A stretch of 64,000 nucleotides of DNA from GCA-003244245 sp050699635 (lineage in GTDB: Bacteria; Actinomycetota; Actinomycetes; Mycobacteriales; Pseudonocardiaceae): contig JBOHFK010000004.1 in assembly GCA_050699635.1 (NCBI GenBank), forward strand, positions 1 through 64,000. Reading direction: 5' to 3'. Position numbers and translations under genes: made by a program. Below are positions 1 through 8,365 of this stretch, in pieces; positions within the stretch are counted from its first letter, which is position 1, and the number at the start of each line of letters is the position of its first letter. The notes under the pieces are model-generated. The model saw only the letters and a program-made list of their open reading frames with translations, had not been told where the DNA came from and ran no database searches.

Positions 1-1270
1 CACCGCGCAATTGGGCGCGGGACAGCTCAGGCAACGCCACACCGTCGAGCAGCACCTGACCCTGCTCCGGATCGGCGAGCCGCCCGGCCACTGCCGCGAG
101 CAACGATTTTCCGGCCCCGGACCGGCCAACCACGGCCACCGTGGCACCGGCCGGGATGACGAGATCGAGCCCGTCGATGACGGGCTGGCCGGCCGCCGAT
201 ACCCGCACTCCGCAAAACTCCAGCCGGCCGCCACCATCAGGGGGCAGTGTTCCCGCTCCGTATCGGGTCACCGGTTCGGAGAGGAGCTCAGCCGCGCGGT
301 TACCACCGGCCCGGGCCCGGGACAGCTTGTTCAAGAATCCCACCGCTGAGCCGAGGCCAGCGGCCATGACCGCGTAGCGGCTCGCGGCGTACAGCTCGCC
401 GATGCTCAACCGGCCGGCGACCACCCCGAGCCCGGCGACAGCGACCACGGCCAGCTGCAGCAGCGGCGCGATCACCGCCGTCTGGCCGGTCACTCGCACC
501 TGGTTACGCCACATCCGTACGCCGTGTTCGCGCAACTCGGGCAGCGGTTGGAGGATCCGTCGTCGCTCCCGCTCCATGCTGCCCGCCGCGGCGATCGTGC
601 GTGCCCCGGACAACGCATCGAGCAGCCGGGAAGCGATCAGCCCTTGGCTGTGCAGGTAGCCCCGGATGGTCTCGGTGTTGTGCCGGACGAATACCCGCAG
701 CAATCCGGCCATCGTCACCAGACCGGCCAGCGCGGCGAGCCCCACCCACCAGTCGATCACCATCAGCGCGACGATGCCGCCCACTGGCGCGATGAAGCCA
801 GCAATGACCATCACCGCGGTCACGCCCACCTGGCCGGCCTCGCTGGCGTTGCGGGTCACCCGGGTCACCAGGTCTCCGGGTTCGAAGCGGCGGGTCGCGG
901 CCGGTCCGATCGAGACCAGGTGCCGGACCAGCGTCATGCGCAGCCAGGCCGTGCTCCGGGCGGTGCTCGTGCCGGTGGCGATATCGCCGATCACCTTGCC
1001 GGTAACCATGATGGCGATCAACCCCGCGCAGGTCAGCAGGGCCCACCTGATGGCACCACCACTGATTTCACCACCACTGGGCAGCGCGTCGAGAGCGCGC
1101 CCGAGCGCGGTGGGCAGCAGGATGTCCGCGCTGGCGGTGGTGAGCGTGGCCAATGCCAGCACCCAGATCCACACCCCGCCGCGGCACCCCGTCGAGAACA
1201 GCAAACGGCCCGCCGGAGCGGCGATCGCCTCCCGCGGACTCGCTGGTGCCCCGGCCGGATCGTTGTGCAC
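1..1270 (-). CDS. ABC exporter half-transporter (membrane domain plus ATPase), incomplete
   Basis: About 423 codons are visible; the 3' end lies beyond the left edge. The GTG start at 1270 follows GGAGG four bases upstream, and an in-frame TAA stands at 1332-1330, so the start is well bounded. Residues ~20-320 hold hydrophobic helices typical of a type I exporter membrane domain, including stretches such as FIAPVGGIVALMVIDWW. A Walker A motif GRSGAGKS follows at about residue 381, after which the sequence is cut before the Walker B and signature motifs. It is the next gene after the lanthipeptide precursor on the same strand, so by analogy with RamA/RamB of the SapB system it probably exports the modified peptide; that role is inference. 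A second half-transporter could lie outside the window. Confidence 0.85.
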   Translation of the reverse strand, partial: MHNDPAGAPASPREAIAAPAGRLLFSTGCRGGVWIWVLALATLTTASADILLPTALGRALDALPSGGEISGGAIRWALLTCAGLIAIMVTGKVIGDIATGTSTARSTAWLRMTLVRHLVSIGPAATRRFEPGDLVTRVTRNASEAGQVGVTAVMVIAGFIAPVGGIVALMVIDWWVGLAALAGLVTMAGLLRVFVRHNTETIRGYLHSQGLIASRLLDALSGARTIAAAGSMERERRRILQPLPELREHGVRMWRNQVRVTGQTAVIAPLLQLAVVAVAGLGVVAGRLSIGELYAASRYAVMAAGLGSAVGFLNKLSRARAGGNRAAELLSEPVTRYGAGTLPPDGGGRLEFCGVRVSAAGQPVIDGLDLVIPAGATVAVVGRSGAGKSLLAAVAGRLADPEQGQVLLDGVALPELSRAQLRG

Positions 1271-1332
1271 GCGGCCTCCGCATCGTCGTCGTGGTCCGGG
1301 TGAGTTTTGCTGCTGTGGTGGGAGAAAGCATT

Positions 1333-1370
1333 AGGTGGTCCGGGGCAACGCCGGCTGCCCCGGACCACCT
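1333..1370 (-). terminator. 15-bp perfect hairpin between precursor gene and exporter gene
   Basis: AGGTGGTCCGGGGCA (1333-1347) is exactly complementary to 1356-1370 across an 8-base loop. Read on the minus strand the stem is followed by a short T-rich stretch (TAATGCTTTCT), not a long T run. It sits 12 bases after the lanA stop and before the exporter start. Such a stem usually lets a precursor gene be transcribed or stabilised in excess over the downstream exporter, so a partial terminator or mRNA-stabilising stem is likely. Confidence 0.75.
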
Positions 1371-1382
1371 GGTGTTAATGCA

Positions 1383-1499
1383 TCAGCCGCAGAGCAGCAG
1401 GCTGAGGCCACTGCCGCAGCAGTGGTCGTAGCGGTCGTGACCGTGGCAGTCGTCGTAACCACCAGCCGGCTCCATGGCCTGCAGGTCGAGAAGCGCCAT
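1383..1499 (-). CDS. lanA: Class III lanthipeptide precursor peptide
   Basis: A 38-residue ORF just downstream of the LanKC gene. The leader begins MALLDLQAMEP, matching the conserved L-x-D-L-Q-x-M-E leader of class III (SapB/RamS/AmfS-like) precursors, which the LanKC enzyme recognises. The C-terminus SGLSLLLCG contains S-x2-S-x3-C (Ser30, Ser33, Cys37), the exact labionin-forming pattern, so one labionin (or lanthionine) ring is predicted. Between them lies an unusual Gly/Asp/His/Cys-rich segment, GGYDDCHGHDRYDHCCG, with three more Cys and three His. The SD (GGAGGGAGG) is formed by the last codons of lanKC, six bases separate the two genes, and translational coupling is likely. No second precursor copy was found nearby. 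Confidence 0.9.
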   Translation of the reverse strand: MALLDLQAMEPAGGYDDCHGHDRYDHCCGSGLSLLLCG

Positions 1500-1505
1500 T
1501 TCTGT

Positions 1506-4193
1506 TCACCTCCCTCCGAATGTCGAAGTGGATACCAAACCGTTCCTCCCCATCAGCACTGCCGGCACGGGGGCATCGTGCGGCGGGAGCTGCCTGGGTT
1601 CACAGAGGAACGGGAGACCAACGGGGTGCTCGTGCACAGCGGCACCCAGTGCGAGTAGGACGCCTGCGGCGCCACTGGCCAAGTCCATGGACAGCCGTAG
1701 TAGCTGTTCACCGGGAAAGGCGAGGTGACCTTGGTAATCGACGCGGTGCCAGCCAAGGCGCCGGATCTGGGCGGCCACCTCCTGGTCCCAGATCGCCTGC
1801 CCGGGTAGATGGGCCCGGCTGAGGTAGAGGATCATCCCGGCCCGGCCGCTGAACAGACCTGGCTGGATGTAGAACCGAGCTTGGGCGGCCTTGCGGATGG
1901 CGGCCGCGGCGCTCGCAAACTCGTCATCGACCTGGTGGGTGAGGTACTCGTCGAGGATTATGCCGATCCCCGCGCTGCCCCGGTCCAGGTAGGGCATGGC
2001 TCGCCAGCCCTCGTTGACCATCATCGAGCCGTCCTCGCGCAGCTGGCAGCGACGCAGGTCCTGGCGGAGCGCAGTCTTGGACAGTTCGAGGAATTCCCGG
2101 TCGCCGGTGTGCTCGTAGAGCCGCAGGAACATCAGCGCGGCGCCCGAGGAGCCTTGCATCAGCCCGGCATAGGGGTAATCGCCACCGCTGATCGTGCCGA
2201 CTGCGTCCGGTCCCCCGAGCCGGTCGGCGACGATGTCGGCGACGCGCAGCGCGTGGTCGAACAGCGCCGGTTCCCCGGCCAGGCCGGCGAAGTGGGCCAG
2301 GTTGAGCGCGATGCCGGCGAGACCGCCGGAGAGGTCCACACCGAGTTGCTCGGATGGTTCGGTGAGGCAGAACTCGATCAGGTCGAGGGCGGCCTGCCGG
2401 TATCCCAGCTCTGCCAGCACGTACGCCACCCCGTGCAGCCCGTCGTAGAGCCCTAACCGCGTGCCGCGTGCCGCTGCGGCAGCGCGCTCGAGCAGCCAGT
2501 GCTCCCCGGCGGGGTACCGGGGTGCCCGGGTGACCGACAGCGCGTACAGCACGCCGGCCGCGCCGTGGGCGATATTGAGACCGCCGGTGCTGAACTGAGC
2601 GATGTCCCCCGGGAACAGCCGATCAGTGCGCCTGGGTGTGGCACTGGCCAAGATTCCCGCGACGATCGAGTTCCGGGCGCCTGTCCATCCGGTCGTCCCG
2701 TCCGGTAGTGCCGGCAGGGCTCGAGCGCGCCGCCGGGATGTATCCCGCTCGGGGGTCTGAGGGGCCTGACTGCCGGCTCGGCCGGCGGCGACACCGGTGA
2801 TGGTTCGCACCGCCTGATCCAGGAAGGCAGGCGGTAGCGGGAAGTGCTCGGCGATGACTTCGGCGAAATCCACCGGCTTTCCGGCATCGAGCCGGATGAT
2901 GGCGGTCAACGGGAGGAACAGCGCCAGTCTCAGACAGGCCAGGGAGTACCGGTCGATGTCGAAGCCGGTCCGGTCAGTCGGGGCCGCGAAGGCGGGGCTG
3001 CCCAGCGTCGGGCGGCGGGTCTCCTCGATCCTTGTCGCGACTTCGAAGTCCAGCAGGGTGATCCGGCCGTCGTCGGCCACGATGACGTTGAACAGATGCA
3101 GATCACCGTGGATGACCCCGCGTTCGTGGATGGCTTTGATGATCGCTTCGACCTGGGCGCACATCCGCAACGCCCATTCGGTGTAGGCGGCGAACTCGGC
3201 TGGCCCGGCGGCCGGGTCGTTCATCGGGTACCGCTTGGCGAACACCTTGTTGAGCGGCGTTCCCTCGATGAATTCCAGCGCGAGGAAGTGGTGTTCGCCC
3301 AAGCTGAAGTGGTCATGGACCATGGGGATTCCGTCGACGCCGGCCAGGAGCTCGAGGGTCTCCCGTTCGCGCTGCAGTCGCTGGACTGCGTCGGCGCCGT
3401 CGGCGGCGAGGCCGGCGTGTGGCCGGGCTTCCTTGAGCACTACCCGGGTGCCGGTTCGCTGGTCGGTCGCCTCGTAGAGGCCGCCGCCGTTGGAGAAGTG
3501 CAGCACCTGCTCGACGCGGTAGGGCAACTCCTTGACGTTGGTGGAGTTGCGGGCGGCAAGTTGGGGAACAAGCAGGTCCGGCAGGCTCACCCAGGGTGGG
3601 GTGTAGAAGACTGCCTCACGGCGGTCCGGCACCAGCGCTCCGGTGGGGTCCTCGATAGCGGGGACCCGGTCGCCCTGAGCTGACAGGCAGTGCCGCAATG
3701 CGAACCCACCGTATCTGACGTAAAGCGGGCCTTCGTTCCAGCGCAGGTCACTGAGGATGTAGGGGCCCGGTTCACCCTCCAGCCGATCACCCAGGTCGTG
3801 CAGGATCATGCCGAGTGTGTCGACATCGGTCGGGTAGATCGTGACGAACTTGCCGCTGGAGCCTCGGGGTGCGTACTTCGCATTCTGCAGGTGGACTACG
3901 TTCCGGGCAGCCAGGAATTTGAAAGGAATTCCCCGCGGCACGCAGTAGGCCCACACGGTTTCCAGGATTCTTTCCGCGTTGTCGAGACAGGCCGACGCGT
4001 GAACTTTCCAGCCCTGCGGGGGCACTGTTGCGCCCACCGGATTCATGACTACCCAATTGTCGAGGGGGCGCCGTTGCCAGCCATCGGGTACCGGACGTCG
4101 GGCGGCGTCGAAGGACTCCGTTCGATTACACCCCGACATCGAGTCGTAGAACAACGGATCCGCGATGCAGTACACCTCGTAACCGTTGTCCAT
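1506..4193 (-). CDS. lanKC: Class III lanthipeptide synthetase LanKC
   Basis: An 895-residue enzyme, the usual length for LanKC, that phosphorylates Ser/Thr of the precursor, eliminates phosphate to give dehydro-residues and cyclises them to (methyl)labionin or lanthionine. Domains in order: N-terminal phospho-Ser/Thr lyase-like region (~1-220); protein kinase domain (~225-480) with VVLKEARP (Lys254), catalytic-loop HGDLHLFN (362-369) and LDFE (381-384, in place of DFG); C-terminal LanC-like cyclase domain (~500-895) with repeated G-x-x-G helices such as NIAHGAAGVL and GLHGVAYVL. The His/Cys zinc ligands of LanC/LanL cyclases are not seen, which separates class III from class IV. The ATG at 4193 is preferred over the upstream in-frame start at 4286 because the family N-terminus (MDNGYEVYCIADPLFYD) and a GGGGG ribosome site fit it. 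Confidence 0.93.
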   Translation of the reverse strand: MDNGYEVYCIADPLFYDSMSGCNRTESFDAARRPVPDGWQRRPLDNWVVMNPVGATVPPQGWKVHASACLDNAERILETVWAYCVPRGIPFKFLAARNVVHLQNAKYAPRGSSGKFVTIYPTDVDTLGMILHDLGDRLEGEPGPYILSDLRWNEGPLYVRYGGFALRHCLSAQGDRVPAIEDPTGALVPDRREAVFYTPPWVSLPDLLVPQLAARNSTNVKELPYRVEQVLHFSNGGGLYEATDQRTGTRVVLKEARPHAGLAADGADAVQRLQRERETLELLAGVDGIPMVHDHFSLGEHHFLALEFIEGTPLNKVFAKRYPMNDPAAGPAEFAAYTEWALRMCAQVEAIIKAIHERGVIHGDLHLFNVIVADDGRITLLDFEVATRIEETRRPTLGSPAFAAPTDRTGFDIDRYSLACLRLALFLPLTAIIRLDAGKPVDFAEVIAEHFPLPPAFLDQAVRTITGVAAGRAGSQAPQTPERDTSRRRARALPALPDGTTGWTGARNSIVAGILASATPRRTDRLFPGDIAQFSTGGLNIAHGAAGVLYALSVTRAPRYPAGEHWLLERAAAAARGTRLGLYDGLHGVAYVLAELGYRQAALDLIEFCLTEPSEQLGVDLSGGLAGIALNLAHFAGLAGEPALFDHALRVADIVADRLGGPDAVGTISGGDYPYAGLMQGSSGAALMFLRLYEHTGDREFLELSKTALRQDLRRCQLREDGSMMVNEGWRAMPYLDRGSAGIGIILDEYLTHQVDDEFASAAAAIRKAAQARFYIQPGLFSGRAGMILYLSRAHLPGQAIWDQEVAAQIRRLGWHRVDYQGHLAFPGEQLLRLSMDLASGAAGVLLALGAAVHEHPVGLPFLCEPRQLPPHDAPVPAVLMGRNGLVSTSTFGGR

Positions 4194-4213
4194 TGGATCC
4201 CCCTTACCTTGCT

Positions 4214-4249
4214 GGCTGGTCTTACTTGCCGGGCTGGCCTTACTTGCTG
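4214..4249. repeat. 18-bp tandem repeat in the lanKC leader
   Basis: Two near-identical 18-base units (consensus ggctggycttacttgcyg, 4214-4231 and 4232-4249) with a partial third copy at 4204-4213. They lie 20-60 bases upstream of the lanKC ATG in the 5' leader. I see no palindromic symmetry, so this looks like local duplication rather than a standard operator. Confidence 0.7.
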
Positions 4250-4356
4250 GCCGTTCGTCGGTATGTAGCAATAGTCGTCCGGCCACGGGGGAACGGCAAG
4301 TGGCGTTCGTCAGGCTTCCAGTGTGAAGGAATCACAGGTGCCGACGGTGATTCGCA

Positions 4357-7300
4357 CTAGGCGAGTTCGGGTACCACGAGGTCGCCCGCTATCAGACAGA
4401 TCCGATCGTCTCGCTTGGTCACCCGAGCCCTGATCAGCACGATCCGGTCCTCGGCGACGTTCACCCCGACCACCGAGTAGGTCGTGGGGAAAAACAGCAC
4501 CTCGATGCCGGCGGCGAGATCCTCCAACTGAGCAGCGGCCCACGGTTCGCCGTTGCGGTTGACCCGGCGGGTCACGCTGGCGAGGATCCCGCCGACGATC
4601 ACCTGCGCACCATCGTCCATCACGCCGCCCCTGATCGACGTGATCGACGTGTCCGTCTGGCGGGCCAGGACGTGCTCCAAGCCGTGCAGCGGGTGACCGG
4701 AGACGTAGAGTCCGAGCATGTCGCGCTCCAGCGCGAGCTGGTGCTTGGTGTCCCAGTGCTCGGCGGGCACCGGCACGTCGAACGCGCTGCGCAGCCCGGC
4801 GGTGCCGTCCTGGCCACTGAACAGGTCGAATTGCCCGATCGCCTCAGCTCGCTTGGACTCCATGACCACATCGATGGCTTCGCCGTGTACCAGATACAGA
4901 CCCTTGCGCGGATGTCCCAGCGAGTCGAACGCTCCGGCCTTGATCAGCGACTCGACGACTTTCCGATTGCACGCAACCGCATCGACCTTCCGAAGGAAGT
5001 CAGTGAAGTCGGTGTAGGTCTTCTTCTCGGTGCGCGCCCGGCTGATCGCTTCGACGACGTTGCCGCCGATGTTACGGATGGCGCCGAGCCCGAATCGGAT
5101 GCCGCCGCCGACCGCGGTGAAGTCGCGTTCAGAGGAGTTCACATCCGGAGGCAATACCGTGATACCCATCTTGCGGCACTCGGCGAGGTACAGCGCGGCC
5201 TTGTCTTTGTCGGCACCGACGCTGGTGAGCAGCGCTGCCATGTACTCAGCAGGATAGTTGGCTTTCAGATAGGCAGTCCAGTACGCGAGCAGCCCGTACC
5301 CGGCGGAGTGTGCGCGGTTGAAGGCGTAGTCGGAGAAGGGGATCAGGATGTCCCACAACATCTTGATTGCAGCGGCCGAGTAACCAGCATCGCGCATCCC
5401 GCCGGAAAATGTCTCGTACTCCCTGTCGAGGATTTCCTTCTTCTTCTTGCCCATCGCCCGGCGCAGCAGATCGGCTTTACCCAGCGAGTAACCGGCTACC
5501 CGCTGGGCGATCGCCATCACCTGCTCCTGGTAGACGATCAGTCCGAAGGTCTCGTCCAGGATGTCCGCCAGTGACTCGGCCAACTCCGGATGGATGGGCC
5601 GCACCTCCTGGCGGCCGTTCTTCCGGTCGGCGTAGTCGTTGTGCGCGCCGGTACCCATCGGGCCAGGCCGGTACAGGGCAAGTACCGCGGAGATGTCCTC
5701 GAAACTGGTCGGCGCCATGCGTCGGAGCAGGTCACGCACCGGGCCCCCGTCGAGCTGGAACACTCCGAGAGTGTCCCCGCTGGCGAGCAGTTCGTAGGTC
5801 TTCGCGTCGTCCAGCTCCAGGTTCTCCAGGTCTAACGACGGTGTGCCGCCCCGCTCGATGTTGCGCAGCGCGTCGTCGAGGACAGTGAGTGTGCGCAACC
5901 CCAGGAAATCCATCTTGAGCAGCCCTAGCGCTTCGCAGGCGCCCATGTCGAACTGCGTGATGATCGCGCCGTCGGAATCCCTGCGCTGGATCGGGATGAT
6001 GTCGATCAAAGGCTGGTTGGACAGGATCACGCCGGCGGCGTGTACCCCCCACTGCCGCTTGAGGCCCTCCAGCCCGCGGGCGGTGTCGATGATCTCCTTC
6101 ACCTGGGGATCGGCCTCGTACAGCGCGCGGACCTCGGTGGCCTCCGGGTAGCGCTTGTGGTGGGGATCGAAGATCCCGGCCAGCGGGATGTCCTTGCCCA
6201 TCACCGGAGCCGGCATCGCCTTGGTGATCCGCTCGGCCACCGAGTAGCCGGGCTGACCGTAGAGCACCCGTGCGGAGTCCTTGATCGCCGCCTTCGCTTT
6301 GATCGTCGAGTAGGTGATGATCTGCGCGATGTGGTCCTCGCCATATTTCTGCGTGACGTATCGGATCATGTCGCCACGCCCGCGCTCATCAAAGTCCATG
6401 TCGATGTCGGGCATCGAGATGCGATCGGGATTGAGGAACCGCTCAAAGATCAGCTTGTGCCGGATCGGGTCGAGATCTGTGATGCCCAGGGCATAGGCCA
6501 CCAGGCAGCCCGCCGCCGAGCCCCGCCCCGGTCCAACCCGGATCCCGTTGGCCTTGGCGTAGCCCACCAGATCAGCGGTGACCAGGAAGTAGCCAGGAAA
6601 ACCCATCTGGCAGATCACGCCGACCTCGTGGTCGGCCTGGCGTCGGTGGGTGTCGGGCAGACCACCAGGGAAACGCTGCTGCAGACCCCGCTCGACCTCC
6701 TTGACCAGCCAACTGGCCTCACTCTCGCCTGTCGGCACGGGGAACCGGGGCATCAGATCCCGGCCCTCGGTGAACTCCACGTGCACCCGTTCGGCGATGC
6801 GCAGGGAGTTGTCGCAGGCTTCGGGGAACTCCCCGTCCCACTGATCCCGCATCTCTTGGGGGGATTTGAGATAGAAGTTGTGCGCGTCGAACGTGAACCG
6901 GTGGGGATCCGACATGGTCTTGCCGGTCTGCACGCACAGCAGTACCTCGTGCGGTCTGGCATCCTCCGGGTAGGTGTAGTGCAGGTCGTTGGTCGCCAGT
7001 CCGGGCAGGTCGAGCGTCTTTTTGAGCCGGGCCAGATCGTCGCGGACCCGGCGCTCGATGTCGATGCCGTGGTCCATCAGCTCACAGAAGAAGTTCTCCC
7101 GGCCGAAGATGTCCCGGTAGTCGGCTGCGGCCTGGCAGGCGGCGTCGAACTTGTCCTGCTGCAGCAGCCGCTGCACTTCACCCGACGGGCAGCCGGTGGT
7201 GGCGATGATCCCCTTGCCGTAGGCCGCCAGCAGTTCGCGGTCCATCCGTGGCTTGTAGTAGTACCCCTCCAGGCTGGCCAGGCTGGAGAGCCGGAACAAG

Positions 7301-7650
7301 TTGTGCATACCCTCGGTGCTCTCCGCAAGCAGCGTCATGTGGGTGTACATCTCACCCGGGTTGTCTGCACCACTCGCGCCGCCGGCCAGCACGACCCGCT
7401 TGCGCTCGTGCCGCGAGCCGGGCGCGAGGTACCCCTCCATACCGATGATCGGCTTGATCCCGTGGGCGTTGGCCTTCTTCCAGAACTCATACGCGCCGAA
7501 CACATTGCCGTGGTCGGTCATCGCCAGCGCGGGCATGCCCATCCGGACGCATTCGGCGAACAGGTCGTCCAGCCGGGCGGCCCCGTCGAGCATGGAGAAC
7601 TCGGTGTGCGTGTGGAGGTGGACGAACGAACCACCTCGCGTCCGGGTCAT
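4357..7650 (-). CDS. dnaE1: DNA polymerase III alpha subunit, shortened C-terminus
   Basis: Replicative DNA polymerase, 1097 residues from the ATG at 7650 (an in-frame TTG at 7662 is also possible). An N-terminal PHP domain starts with HLHTHTEFS (~11-19). The polymerase catalytic aspartates lie in PDIDMDF (~414-420) and MDFLGLRTL (~580-588). The helix-hairpin-helix region and OB fold follow to the end. The intact PHP motif and the neighbourhood with rluD, lspA and ileS mark it as the housekeeping DnaE1, not the mutasome DnaE2/ImuC. The frame stops right after the OB fold (VVPELA), about 75-85 residues before the end of mycobacterial and streptomycete DnaE1. The tail, which in other bacterial DnaE proteins contributes to tau/clamp-loader contact, is therefore absent or lost. 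The lanthipeptide locus begins 163 bases further on. Confidence 0.95.
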   Translation of the reverse strand: MTRTRGGSFVHLHTHTEFSMLDGAARLDDLFAECVRMGMPALAMTDHGNVFGAYEFWKKANAHGIKPIIGMEGYLAPGSRHERKRVVLAGGASGADNPGEMYTHMTLLAESTEGMHNLFRLSSLASLEGYYYKPRMDRELLAAYGKGIIATTGCPSGEVQRLLQQDKFDAACQAAADYRDIFGRENFFCELMDHGIDIERRVRDDLARLKKTLDLPGLATNDLHYTYPEDARPHEVLLCVQTGKTMSDPHRFTFDAHNFYLKSPQEMRDQWDGEFPEACDNSLRIAERVHVEFTEGRDLMPRFPVPTGESEASWLVKEVERGLQQRFPGGLPDTHRRQADHEVGVICQMGFPGYFLVTADLVGYAKANGIRVGPGRGSAAGCLVAYALGITDLDPIRHKLIFERFLNPDRISMPDIDMDFDERGRGDMIRYVTQKYGEDHIAQIITYSTIKAKAAIKDSARVLYGQPGYSVAERITKAMPAPVMGKDIPLAGIFDPHHKRYPEATEVRALYEADPQVKEIIDTARGLEGLKRQWGVHAAGVILSNQPLIDIIPIQRRDSDGAIITQFDMGACEALGLLKMDFLGLRTLTVLDDALRNIERGGTPSLDLENLELDDAKTYELLASGDTLGVFQLDGGPVRDLLRRMAPTSFEDISAVLALYRPGPMGTGAHNDYADRKNGRQEVRPIHPELAESLADILDETFGLIVYQEQVMAIAQRVAGYSLGKADLLRRAMGKKKKEILDREYETFSGGMRDAGYSAAAIKMLWDILIPFSDYAFNRAHSAGYGLLAYWTAYLKANYPAEYMAALLTSVGADKDKAALYLAECRKMGITVLPPDVNSSERDFTAVGGGIRFGLGAIRNIGGNVVEAISRARTEKKTYTDFTDFLRKVDAVACNRKVVESLIKAGAFDSLGHPRKGLYLVHGEAIDVVMESKRAEAIGQFDLFSGQDGTAGLRSAFDVPVPAEHWDTKHQLALERDMLGLYVSGHPLHGLEHVLARQTDTSITSIRGGVMDDGAQVIVGGILASVTRRVNRNGEPWAAAQLEDLAAGIEVLFFPTTYSVVGVNVAEDRIVLIRARVTKRDDRICLIAGDLVVPELA

Positions 7651-7792
7651 CGTTGTGCCCAACGAGTGACCACGGAGGCCATGACGGTCACGTTCCTGTC
7701 ATCGCACAGCGCCTGTGCCACCCGTTGAAGAATGCTGGGAACCCCGACCATCTTGATCGAATACTTGCCCTGCAGTCTCACAGTCAGCAGTA

Positions 7793-7808
7793 TCGAACAC
7801 ATGTTCGG
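7793..7808. promoter_or_regulatory. LexA (SOS) box upstream of dnaE1
   Basis: TCGAACACATGTTCGG matches the actinobacterial LexA operator TCGAAC-N4-GTTCGA with one mismatch at the last base. It lies about 143 bases upstream of the dnaE1 ATG. The identical 16-mer occurs upstream of dinB at 52077-52092. This suggests dnaE1 is damage-inducible here. Confidence 0.7.
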
Positions 7809-7867
7809 TAACAGTCAAGGCTCGTGCAAGTGGCCATCGCCGCCGGCCATCGCGCCCCCCTAGGAGG

Positions 7868-8176
7868 TCATCGGCTGCCTGGTCGAGAATCGGCCGGCGT
7901 CGCGGAGCCGGTGCGTTGGTCTGAGTATCTTCCGGATGACATGCTGGCCCCCTCGACGAGGCGTTGCTTTCGGTATCCATAGAGGCCGACGAGAACGGCA
8001 CCGACGAACCCGGCGACGGTGATCGTGGTCTTGATGATTTCAAGCGGGTCGATAACGGCGGGGCCGCCGTTGGGCCCGGGATGTGGTAGGGCAATTGCTC
8101 GTAGCTCCAGGTAAATGATCCATGCCATGCTGATTGCCACTGCGACCCAGATGGCGCGGCCAGCCACACTGGCCAC
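7868..8176 (-). pseudogene. Membrane-anchored protein fragment, pentapeptide-repeat-protein-like N-terminus
   Basis: GTG start at 8176 and 102 codons. Two hydrophobic helices are visible (AIWVAVAISMAWIIYLEL, ~8-25, and TTITVAGFVGAVLVGLYGY, ~50-68), followed by RKQRLVEGA. That helix-YRKQR arrangement is the usual N-terminal part of actinobacterial membrane-anchored pentapeptide-repeat proteins. The expected continuation is missing: the frame runs into a short Ser/Arg-rich tail and stops. A truncated, possibly non-functional copy is most likely; a genuine small membrane protein cannot be excluded. Confidence 0.45.
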
Positions 8177-8365
8177 AGGCGGAGGCCGTCATCGCGGGAT
8201 CACCCGCACCAGGTGCGGATAGTGACCGGCTGGTCCTCACCCGCCGACCGGGGCCGTAGTCGCGGTCTTCGCGGACTTGCACAACATGCAGCGGCAGCCC
8301 ATCGAGTAGCCGCGTAGCGTGCGGCGCGTCCGGGACCACCGGGGGCCCCGGTGCAGCCGGCGCGG

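Noticed and set aside
1331..1382. Possible second lanthipeptide precursor between lanA and the exporter
   Set aside because: The sequence is fully taken up by the 15-bp hairpin and spacer; no leader motif or ring motif is present.
4193..4286. Upstream start of lanKC giving 31 extra residues
   Set aside because: The extension is encoded by the tandem repeat and is not part of the known LanKC N-terminus; the ATG at 4193 has a good ribosome site.
4357..7650. Idea that the polymerase is the mutasome DnaE2/ImuC
   Set aside because: The intact PHP motif, close match to DnaE1 and the rluD-lspA-ileS neighbourhood fit DnaE1; no imuA/imuB partners are seen.
6040..7728. 562-codon open frame on the plus strand opposite dnaE1
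   Set aside because: It lies wholly opposite dnaE1, whose frame has every polymerase motif; long antisense frames are expected in GC-rich DNA. No family resemblance.
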